From Paenibacillus nasutitermitis (GTDB lineage Bacteria > Bacillota > Bacilli > Paenibacillales > Paenibacillaceae), in NCBI RefSeq assembly GCF_014641075.1, contig NZ_BMHP01000003.1:806001-870000 (forward strand): a stretch of DNA of 64,000 nucleotides, read 5' to 3'. The notes under the pieces are model-generated. The model was not told the DNA's origin, made no database searches, and saw only the letters and a list, made by a program, of their open reading frames with translations. The position numbers and the translations under genes are program-made. This document shows positions 9,976 to 18,600 of this stretch, piece by piece (positions within the stretch are counted from its first letter, which is position 1; each line of letters starts with the position of its first letter).

Positions 9976-11737
9976 AGGACTCGACCTCCCCGATTGGTAT
10001 AACCATAATGATGCGCAGCCCGCCCAAGTCGCTGCGTTCTGCCTTAATGCCATACCCTTCACCGAATTTCAGCTGCAGCCGGCGATGCACATTGACGAGC
10101 CCCGTCGTTTCGATGTCCTCTTCCTTCGAGGCCAGCCGCTGGATGATTTCGCTCAGATTGGAATCGGGCAGATGCTCGCCGTTATCTTCCACGATCAACG
10201 ACAGGGCCCGTTCGTCCGGCATCAATGAAAATCGCAACAGACCGATTCCTTCCACTTCCTCCACTCCGTACTCGAATGCATTCTCCACGATCGGCTGCAG
10301 AACGAGTCTGGGGACCTTCAGATCTGCGAGACGATCCGGAAGCTCCTGCCACTCGATCATAACCTTGTCGCGGAAGCGCATTTTCAAAATATCGGCGTAC
10401 GTTCTGGCATGGTCGACCTCCATACGCAAGGTCGCTTCTTCCTGAGCGTTTCTGGCGATGTATTTCAGATAGTCCCCAAGCAGTCTCGTATAACGTTTGA
10501 GACTGTCTATGTCCTCCGCTTGGACGAGGCGGTGCATCCGGTAATAAGTGTTGTACAGAAAATGGGGATTGATCTGCGCCTGCAAATGGCGCAGCTCCGC
10601 CCTTTGCCAACGAATATTTTGTTCATATACGTCGTGTATCAACGACTGAATCCTGCCGACCATCTGGTTGAATTGCTGGTAGAGGTATTGAATCTCATCT
10701 TTGTTTTTGTGAGTCAGGTGGACATCAAACGTCCCTTCTTTCACTTTGCGGAAGGCACGGATCAGCCGCTGAAGCGGACGCTGCAGAAAGAGGTAAATCC
10801 AGTAGGCGAACAGAATGACAATGAGGATGGCGGTCGCGACCAGGATGCGGAACCAGATTTTATAAATTTCCAGCGGCTCGAACACGTCCTTCTCCGGGAC
10901 GTAAAGCGTCAATGCCAGTCCGAAGTCCGGCGAACGTTCATAGGCTACCATGTAGGTCTGGTTCCACACGGTCATCCGCTTTTGGCCCGAATCGCTTTCC
11001 TCTCCCTCCACACGGTTCAACCGCGTCATCTCTTCCGTGAAGGAGGGATCGCTATCATCCCCGAGCACGGCCCACTTCCCTTCCGGACCGGCAAGAATCG
11101 CGTTTCCGCCATTCTCGGTTAAGATCTGCGACAGTACGGACTCGATTTTGGAACGGTCCAGCACAATTTCGATCCAGTAGAGCGGCAGATCCCCGTTTAC
11201 ATAATTGCCCGTCGGATACCGCTCCACCATTATGAGCTGATTGTTCCAGGAAACGATCGGAAATTCGTTCCGGTTGAGCATGAGATGGAGCTGCTTGTCC
11301 TCATCGGAGTTTCCATATTCGATCTGATCGGGTTGAATAATTTTCTGCTCCGCCACCATATGCAGCTTGACGGTCTTGATGTAGGAGCTGGACGATGATA
11401 GCGTTTGCATTTTCTTCTGAAGATTGAGTACCGCCACCCGCCGGTCGTAGTCGGTCATCGCTGGGGAAAGTACATTCAGGCGTTGAATTTCCTGATCGAA
11501 AATATATTCCCGCTTCAGATTGACGATGTGCCCGAGCTCTCGGGTCAATTCGTTGAGATAGAAATGGACGCGCGAATGAAGGGAACTCTCGATTTCCTTG
11601 CGAATAATGTTCTCCCCGTTACTCACCAGCACATACCCTACCGCCATAATCGGGATGATCGCAACGAGAAACGAAAATAGGATCTTCTGAAACAATCCGA
11701 AGGAGAGCAGCTTGCTTTTCCGAAAGGGATCGACCAT
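9950..11737 (-). CDS. Sensor histidine kinase, YesM family
   Basis: 595 residues. A membrane segment at about 17-40 is followed by an extracellular Cache-like sensor region, a second membrane segment (about 285-310), a HAMP linker, and a His-kinase domain with the phosphoacceptor His in QINPHFLYNT. The ATP-binding N box is LQPIVENAFEYG. The downstream G-box region is divergent: it lacks a clear DxGxG and reads VEDNGEHLPD. This class senses extracellular carbohydrate, often through the binding lipoprotein, and phosphorylates the AraC-type regulator encoded next. The gene starts the locus-A operon, and the spacer to 12004 contains a hairpin that should end the preceding operon. Confidence 0.93.
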   Translation of the reverse strand: MVDPFRKSKLLSFGLFQKILFSFLVAIIPIMAVGYVLVSNGENIIRKEIESSLHSRVHFYLNELTRELGHIVNLKREYIFDQEIQRLNVLSPAMTDYDRRVAVLNLQKKMQTLSSSSSYIKTVKLHMVAEQKIIQPDQIEYGNSDEDKQLHLMLNRNEFPIVSWNNQLIMVERYPTGNYVNGDLPLYWIEIVLDRSKIESVLSQILTENGGNAILAGPEGKWAVLGDDSDPSFTEEMTRLNRVEGEESDSGQKRMTVWNQTYMVAYERSPDFGLALTLYVPEKDVFEPLEIYKIWFRILVATAILIVILFAYWIYLFLQRPLQRLIRAFRKVKEGTFDVHLTHKNKDEIQYLYQQFNQMVGRIQSLIHDVYEQNIRWQRAELRHLQAQINPHFLYNTYYRMHRLVQAEDIDSLKRYTRLLGDYLKYIARNAQEEATLRMEVDHARTYADILKMRFRDKVMIEWQELPDRLADLKVPRLVLQPIVENAFEYGVEEVEGIGLLRFSLMPDERALSLIVEDNGEHLPDSNLSEIIQRLASKEEDIETTGLVNVHRRLQLKFGEGYGIKAERSDLGGLRIIMVIPIGEVESYVPHTDRG

Positions 11738-11890
11738 CTAGGTTATGCACATCCTTGTACGGGCGCAGATCGTCGCCGACCCCGCCGGATAAATTTACTC
11801 CTAAATCTACTACGTTTTCTATACCGATACAATAGGAACATCATCCGGAAAGCCCGCTCCCGAATGTATCGGAAATTTTCCATCTCCAAA

Positions 11891-11930
11891 TGAAAACAGG
11901 CCGTTCTCTAAAGAGAATGACCTGTTTTCA
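11891..11930 (-). terminator. Hairpin terminator after the sialidase-fold gene
   Basis: An 18-bp stem with two non-Watson-Crick positions (11891-11908 with 11913-11930, loop TAAA) lies 74 bp past the stop of the gene ending at 12004. Arms begin TGAAAACAGG and end CCTGTTTTCA. The minus-strand exit is U-rich but broken (TTTTCATTTGG). It separates locus B from locus A and could act in either direction. Confidence 0.6.
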
Positions 11931-12003
11931 CTATTTCCAATTGAATAAACGATGCTGCTGGCGATGCTTTGCCTTTGCCGGATCTTGCGTCTATGTCCCT
12001 CTG

Positions 12004-13134
12004 TCAGAACGTACCGAGCCGGACCCGGATGACCGCCACCCGCTCCTTCCGGATGGAGAAGATAACGTAGAGGAAACCGTCATGGACGAGAGAATGCGGG
12101 TAGCCGTAATCTCCGCCCTTGTGCATCCCGGGAAATTTCGGTTCGAAGCTGTCATTGCCGAGTATAAAATGACGGTCGAACACATTCCCGTCCGCCGATA
12201 AGGAAAGGACCAGCGGATTGCGCCGCCCTCTTGGCTTCGGGTCGGGACATCCGACATAATAATAGCGTCCGTCCGGCAAACGGCCGAAGTGGAATTTCGT
12301 CCAGTTGTCGGTAAAATCCGTCTCTGCGGGGGGCGTCCAGGATGCCCCGCCATCCCGGCTTTCAGTTGCCCACAGCTTGTCCGCATTGCTCCTCAGCAGC
12401 ATCCGGATCGTCCCGTCGTCCAGCTCGTACATGGACCCTTCGCACAGTCCGACCGGCCAGTCCATCCGCTCCTTCACGCTCCGGAACGATTCGGAATCGT
12501 CGCGAATCCCACCCTCCATGTCGGAAGGGTAGATTCCCGCCTGCTTCCAGCCTGCGAGTCCGGACGGATCGTCCGTATACGGAAACATGATGTTGCCGCT
12601 GATGACAAGCCTGCCGGAAGACAGCGCCGACGGACCGTGGTTCGGTACAATCGGCAAATTCATATCGAGCGGCGGGGTCCAGACCGCCCCGTCCGCTGTT
12701 GTCACCGCCCGCAAGCATGTGTCCATATGGCCTTCGTCACCGGGGGTGCGCCGCCCGTTCTGGATCACCTCGGGCTTGTATTCATATTGCCCGAAATAGG
12801 CGACCAGCCGTTCATCGCAGGTCTGGTGAAAACCGGCGGCCGTCAGGACCAGCTCGGAATGTTTGCCCATAAGCGAGTCTACGAGCGGGACCGGTTCGGA
12901 CCAGCTGCGGAAATCGTCCGAGACCGAGAGCAGCACGCGCTGCCCCAGGTCGTCTTCGTTGACGCGGCCGTTCGACCAGATCGCATACAGCTTTCCCTGG
13001 AAATAAGCGAGATGCGGATGATGCGAATACTTCCAGTCCGATTCATGGACGGGCGTATACAGGTCCATGCATTCTACGTCCAACTTGGGCCGCTCAGCTG
13101 CCGGATCGTACCGGTTCGTGATCATGGCTTGCAT
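12004..13134 (-). CDS. Sialidase-fold (BNR-repeat) protein, probable cytoplasmic glycosidase-like
   Basis: 376 residues from the ATG at 13134, which has AAGGAGG about 7 nt upstream; an earlier in-frame start at 13197 would overlap the GH36 gene. A six-bladed beta-propeller is suggested by Asp-box motifs: SRDGGASW matches S-x-D-x-G-x-x-W, and TADGAVW is a degenerate one. There is no signal peptide. It follows the alpha-galactosidase gene by 34 bp, so both are likely co-transcribed and may act on the same imported oligosaccharide. The family holds exo-alpha-sialidases but also many relatives with other or no glycosidase activity. I do not see a clear Arg triad, so the substrate stays open. Confidence 0.8.
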   Translation of the reverse strand: MQAMITNRYDPAAERPKLDVECMDLYTPVHESDWKYSHHPHLAYFQGKLYAIWSNGRVNEDDLGQRVLLSVSDDFRSWSEPVPLVDSLMGKHSELVLTAAGFHQTCDERLVAYFGQYEYKPEVIQNGRRTPGDEGHMDTCLRAVTTADGAVWTPPLDMNLPIVPNHGPSALSSGRLVISGNIMFPYTDDPSGLAGWKQAGIYPSDMEGGIRDDSESFRSVKERMDWPVGLCEGSMYELDDGTIRMLLRSNADKLWATESRDGGASWTPPAETDFTDNWTKFHFGRLPDGRYYYVGCPDPKPRGRRNPLVLSLSADGNVFDRHFILGNDSFEPKFPGMHKGGDYGYPHSLVHDGFLYVIFSIRKERVAVIRVRLGTF

Positions 13135-13168
13135 ATCATGCCTCCTTTGAAGTGATGCTTTATCCGCT

Positions 13169-15355
13169 TCACCCGCTGATATCGCGTTTGATTTCAAACA
13201 GCCTCGCCTGGTTCCGGCTCGGAAACCGTACGCTCAATGCTCCCTTGCGTTCGTTATAGAACGACTTCACCAGTCCGCAGCCGACCGGATACAGCATCTT
13301 GACGACTGCGGCCTGATTCGCCCAGCCAGGCAGCGGCAGCTCCATAACTTCGTCATGGCTGCCAAGCCGCCATACGGCCAGCAGCAGCCGCTCCCCTTCC
13401 TCGGAGGCCAGACCGACGCTCGCCCAGCCGTTGGCATCGCCGATCCGGGAGAAGCCGATCGGCCAGACTGGATAAGCATTTCTCACAAAAGAACGCTCGA
13501 GCTTTGCAAGGCCGACCGCTTCGGCGATCAGCGCGGTATTCCGCTCATCGGCCGCATCGATGCGCCCTGACAGATACAGCTGACCGCATAAACCGTTCAC
13601 CAGGTTGAAGATTGTCTGCTCGCCGTCCGCCATCGACTCACGGTAGCTAGCAGTCTCAACGATTTCCGGCGCGTTATGGTTAGGATGCAGCAGCGGGTAG
13701 GGGTACGCCCAAATGCCGAGCTGCTCCGGCAGCACCGTTGCCAGACTGCCGCCCAGAATGCTCGGGCATCTCGTATAGATTTCCTGATCGGTGAAGCTCT
13801 GCAGATGAAAATGGCGCAGAATGCCGTAATCCTGTCTCATTGCGCCGGATGCGCAGTTCTCGAGGACGAGCGACGGATGTTTCTCCCGCACCTCGTCGAT
13901 AAACGAATAGAAGGCGCGGGAATGCTGCAGCGTTCCGACTGCACCGGAGCCGCCGAAGCCGTCGGCGCCCGCTCCCACCGTGTCGTTGTAGTCGTTCTTA
14001 ATGTAGCCTACGCCCATTGCAGCAAGCCGGTCGATGACGCCGTGCATGTAGTGACGGACCTCGGAGTTTTCGAAATTCAGAAACCAGCGCGAGCCTCCGC
14101 CGACCCGTCTGCCGTTTCGCATCAGAAACCAGGAATCGGGTTTGGAGCCAAGCTCCGCTTCCTCCCCGCATACTTCCATTTCCAGCCATATGCCGGGGAT
14201 CATGCTGCGCTGCTCAATCTCGGCCAGCATGCCGCGCAAGCCTGCGGAACCGAACCGGTCCGGACTCTCCCGCCAGTCGCCCAGCCCCATCGACCAGTTC
14301 TCCTCCCGCGTCGCGAACCAGCCCGCATCGATACAGAAGCATTCTGCTCCTGCCCGGGATGCGGCTTCGATCAAGGGAAGGAGCCTCTCCGTCGTCGGAT
14401 TTCCCCACAGCGTGTTCATGTAATCGTTATAAACGATCGGCAGCTCTTCGAGCGCCGTCGTCGGCTTGCAGGAATGGCGGCGGTATTTCGTCAGCTCGCG
14501 CACAGCGTCCCCGAACGAACCCTCGCAGCAGCCGAAAGCCACCGGTACCGTCTCGAACCGCTCGCCCGGCTGCAGCGGCTTCGCCCAGCCGCCGACCCGC
14601 TCATTGGCTCCGTCCGCGTAGAGATACAACGATCCATCCGGCCGATTCCAGGCGCTGCGATGGCCGATTTCGACATTCCAGTTGGACGAAGCCTCGATCT
14701 GCAAATACCAGACCTGGCTTGTCTCCATATCTTCAAGGACGATCATGGGCACGTAATGCGCGGTGCTGAAGCTGCCGATCGAGGAAAACGAGACGGTAGC
14801 CAATTCCGCATGGACGGAGGTCTGGAATAAGCCCAGGCTTTCCAAATCGTCGCTTCGCCACTGGCTCTCCCCTTCCCATGCGGTCCGGCAGTAGTGAACC
14901 TTCACTTTCTTCGGATCGTAACAGGGACGGCAGCCGCCCAGGGCGATTCCTTGCATATGGAGCGAGGACAGCTGCGTCAGCGTAATCGCTCCGTCCCCCT
15001 CGTTAATGGCTGCGGTGGTCTGGCGGATCATCGCCGTCCCGGGTATGAACGCCATGGATACCTCCACCGCAAGACCAAGCTTGTCATGCTTGTAGCGCGC
15101 AAACAATCCTTCGGCGGACGGCTCGAAGCGTTCCATCCGCATTTCCGCGAACAAAGCGGAATAGCCCGTAGCGCCAGCCGAACTCCGTCCCTGCGGGATG
15201 CCGGCGATGGCCGTCTGGAAATTGGGATAGGCGATACTGGCCTCGCCCAGTTCCAGCGGCTTAGGACTGATCGCCCGCTGCCACATGCCGTGATCCGTCT
15301 CCTCATACTGCAAATGCATGCCTTCGTGCTGGATCGTTTGATATTGTTTCGTCAT
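13169..15355 (-). CDS. Alpha-galactosidase, glycoside hydrolase family 36
   Basis: About 728 residues. Hydrolyses terminal alpha-linked galactose (or alpha-GalNAc in some subfamilies). In the numbering that starts at 15361, the nucleophile is Asp457 in YIKNDYND, the acid/base is probably Asp525 in SFTDQE, and ENCASGA (501-507) is the usual substrate-binding strand. An N-terminal beta-supersandwich (about 1-300), a TIM barrel, and a C-terminal beta-sheet domain are in the family order. No signal peptide, so intracellular. I chose the ATG at 15355 because GAGGAG lies 8 nt upstream; the ATG at 15361 is only 2 nt from it. A promoter-like sequence lies about 105 bp upstream. It is followed by the sialidase-fold gene. 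Confidence 0.9.
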   Translation of the reverse strand: MTKQYQTIQHEGMHLQYEETDHGMWQRAISPKPLELGEASIAYPNFQTAIAGIPQGRSSAGATGYSALFAEMRMERFEPSAEGLFARYKHDKLGLAVEVSMAFIPGTAMIRQTTAAINEGDGAITLTQLSSLHMQGIALGGCRPCYDPKKVKVHYCRTAWEGESQWRSDDLESLGLFQTSVHAELATVSFSSIGSFSTAHYVPMIVLEDMETSQVWYLQIEASSNWNVEIGHRSAWNRPDGSLYLYADGANERVGGWAKPLQPGERFETVPVAFGCCEGSFGDAVRELTKYRRHSCKPTTALEELPIVYNDYMNTLWGNPTTERLLPLIEAASRAGAECFCIDAGWFATREENWSMGLGDWRESPDRFGSAGLRGMLAEIEQRSMIPGIWLEMEVCGEEAELGSKPDSWFLMRNGRRVGGGSRWFLNFENSEVRHYMHGVIDRLAAMGVGYIKNDYNDTVGAGADGFGGSGAVGTLQHSRAFYSFIDEVREKHPSLVLENCASGAMRQDYGILRHFHLQSFTDQEIYTRCPSILGGSLATVLPEQLGIWAYPYPLLHPNHNAPEIVETASYRESMADGEQTIFNLVNGLCGQLYLSGRIDAADERNTALIAEAVGLAKLERSFVRNAYPVWPIGFSRIGDANGWASVGLASEEGERLLLAVWRLGSHDEVMELPLPGWANQAAVVKMLYPVGCGLVKSFYNERKGALSVRFPSRNQARLFEIKRDISG

Positions 15356-15459
15356 GATCATCGCTCCTCGTCATCACTGGCTTTTGAAGTCCGGTGAATA
15401 AGAGGCGGAGCAGGCGGAAAACGATCTGGAGAAGCGTAGCGTTCGCCTTTGTATCCCGA

Positions 15460-15488
15460 ATTTTACCCATAAAGATATCCAAATTCAA
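15460..15488 (-). promoter_or_regulatory. Probable sigma-A promoter of the GH36 operon
   Basis: On the minus strand TTGAAT (15488-15483) and TAAAAT (15465-15460) are separated by 17 bp, about 105 bp before the GH36 start. The 336-bp gap between the GH36 gene and the upstream secreted-protein gene otherwise holds only that gene's terminator. This would let the two intracellular enzymes be made independently of the transporter operon. Confidence 0.45.
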
Positions 15489-15652
15489 AAATTCAGGGGT
15501 ACAAAAAGCGATCGAAAGACGTTTCCGCATGCGCAGCCTGATTTGATCACCGGACTTTTAGCGTGTGCCATTTTATTCCTAACGGATAAATTCGGGCTGC
15601 AAAGGCGAATACCCTTGGATTCGCAAGAAAAATCCGCTTCTTGATTGACAAA

Positions 15653-15689
15653 CGAAAGGCCCATTCCCACTGGCAGGGATGGGCTTTCG
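15653..15689 (-). terminator. Hairpin terminator after the 1457-residue secreted protein gene
   Basis: Arms CGAAAGGCCCATTCCC and GGGATGGGCTTTCG pair with two single-base bulges around a 7-nt loop, 8 bp beyond the stop codon. On the minus strand the stem is followed by a moderately U-rich stretch (CGTTTGTC). Confidence 0.6.
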
Positions 15690-15697
15690 AATCTGCG

Positions 15698-18600
15698 CTA
15701 AGGCACGTAAGTAATCGTCGGATTCCACAGCGTGCCGTCGTAGTCCAGCGTGACATGCTTGTCGACGATAAAATCGATCGCATCGCCTGCTTCGACGTTC
15801 GCGACAAGGTCATGATAATACGAGGATTCCGGATAGTTGCCCAGCTTCTCTCCGCCAATATAACGCGACCAGAGCTGCGAACCGTTCTTCCGGATGGTCG
15901 CGTCAACGCCGTCCCCGCCGGATGTCTGCTTCAAGACGCTGCCGGCGATGCGGATTTTACCGGCGAAAGGGGCCGTCCATTGACGCACGGCCACGCCCGA
16001 ATTTTCGGGATGCTGCGCCGTCGCCGTGACTGAGCCGTAGGTGCCGAATATCCAATTCTGATATGCTGGATTCCAGCTCAGCGTACCATATGCCGTGCCG
16101 GAGAGGCTTTTGTAGCGCCACTGCTCCTTCCCCTGCATGCTGGAGAAGCCGTCGGATGCCCGATAGACGGGCCGTTCGTATGCGATGGAAGTCGCAACGT
16201 GAATGGAATCGAAATCCAGGGTAACATTCTTGTTGACCCGAATGTAGACGGCATCGTTCTTCTTCACCGTCACCGGTACGTCGATAACGTATCGGTTCGT
16301 ATCGCTCCCGCCGATGCTGCGGCTCCAGTAGACGGTGTCATTCTTGAGCAGCGTGACGGTCACCCCGTCTCCGCCCGTGTCGGGATTTTGCGCATAACCC
16401 CGCACGCGGACCATGCCATCCGTATTCGCAACCCACTTCCGGACAGCGTCGTAGCCATTCTCCGGATGGAGCCGCAAGCCGTCCGCCTTTAAATATCCGC
16501 CGCCGGCATAGCTGCCGGCTGCAGGGTCCCATACCAGATCCGTGTAGGCTGTTCCATCCCATTTCTGGTAATACCACTGATTATGGCCCTGCACAGAGGA
16601 GAAATCGGCCTGCGATTGAAACGGCTGAACGAGCGTGATCTGCGGATTCCAGCTCACGGTGTCGGCTGCTTCGGTTCCGACCCGGTTCACCCGAAAAACA
16701 AGCCGGTCGCCGGGCTCGACCCATGTCCGAACGGCGGCATCGTGCCCGGTCGTATCGGTAGCGCCGATCGTCTGACTCCATAACGGCATCTCATTGATCA
16801 GAATCGTCGTCCTTACGCCGTCGCCGCCCGCTGCGCTTTTCTTCACCATGCCGGAGACCGTCACCTCCTGTCTGGCGGAAGCGATCCAGACCCGGGCGGA
16901 ATCGGCCGACGTCGACGGAGCCGACGAATCCTCCGCGATCCATGCCCCGCCCCCGCTCCATCTGGCATTCGCGGCCGTATAGACCATATCCGCATATTTT
17001 AATCCGTCCCAATACCGGTAGTACCACTGGCCGCTTCCCTGGGTTTCCGAGAACGATACCGATGCCGATGCAGGCTGCGGCATGTAAGTGATCGCCGGAT
17101 TGATCAAAAATTCATCGAAATAAGGATTGCTTTTCTTGTTCATCCGGATGTAGATGTTATCGCCCGCCTGGACGTAACGCGTCAGATCGAATCCGTTCAC
17201 TTTTTTCCTGGAGCGATATTGGCTGTCCTCCCATAGTTTCTCGTCATTGTGCAGGATGGTCAACGTAACGCCGTCCGTCGCATTGAGATTGTAGCTGTCG
17301 GCGGAATCCGGCGTTTTCTCTTCCAGCCGGATCCACCCGGTTGTTGGCGCCGTCCATTGCAGAACAGCGTCATTGGAGGCTCCGGGCTCCATGCTGTAAG
17401 ACGTAATAAGCGTTCCGGGATCCGACGGCAAATACCAGTACGTTCCGTTCGAGCTTAGATTTCCATAAGCCGTCCCGTTCCAATATTTGTACCGCCAACC
17501 GGCGTTTCCTTGCGTAAGCGAAAATTGCGACCCGAGGCTGCCGCCGGCAGGCTGGGTCCGGAACGTCAATACGGGACCTTCCGCCGCATTCCCGGCGATA
17601 TCGTACGATCGCGCCCTTACATAATAGCGCGTATCGGGCAGCAGCTGCTTCAACGTTACCTGATGCTGCTTCGTGAAATTCAAGACGGCCGGCTCGTTTT
17701 TGCCGTATGCCGCCGTAACGCCGTAATCCGCCTCGGCGGACGCGGGCTCGTCGGTCGTCCAGCTGATTGCTGCCGAATCGCCCGAGAGGCTGACGACGGA
17801 GGCATCCGTAATGACCGGCGCAGCGGCATCGCCGGCATTTTTCACAATCACTTTCATCCCCTTGGCCGCGACGGTCCCGAAATTGGTGTCCGTGCCGCGT
17901 CCGTCAGCCATTGTATAATCGGGGGTGTCGGCATAGTCGACGCGATGGCCGCCGATCAATGCAGAGTAGGCCAGGAAAGAGCGTCCCGGATTGCTCGCCA
18001 CCCAACCGTTGGTATCGAGCGTGTACGCCGTTCCATTGACCGTGACGCTCCAGTCGGCCGTCCCGAAGTTGAGATAAAGCTCGAGTCCATTGCCATAGGC
18101 GATATGGAGCTTCGCTTTCGTGAAGTCATACCCTTCCTTAAGCGCCTCGTCCAGGGTCCGATAAGCCGAGCCGTTCCAATATTGAATACTGTCAACGTTT
18201 GCGGCAGCATCCAGATATTGTTCCTGCAGCGCCTGCATCAGGTAATATTCCTTGCCCGCCAGATTATCCAGAATGTCCTGCGAGAAATAACCTTCGTCGC
18301 CGATGAAGCCCGTATGTCCGAAAGCGATGGACATAGCCCGGTAGTGATCCATCTCCGCAAGGGACGGGAGCGGATACGAAGCGCCGAAATAACGGGAACG
18401 ATAACCCATTCCCTGATTGGCCATGAGCGGGCGGATCGTCTTCAGCTCGTAATCCACCATCATCTCCGCATCCTTATGACCGACTGCCTCCCTCTCCACG
18501 CCGTCGACATAACCGGCATAGGCCGTATCTCCGCGGAACAGCTGATTCGTTCCTTCCCCGAGCAGTGGCGCATCATAGATGGTTCGGATTCCGTCGTACA

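Noticed and set aside
13676..14830. 384-codon plus-strand open frame opposite the GH36 gene
   Set aside because: Antisense of an intact conserved enzyme; no ribosome site or domain sense.
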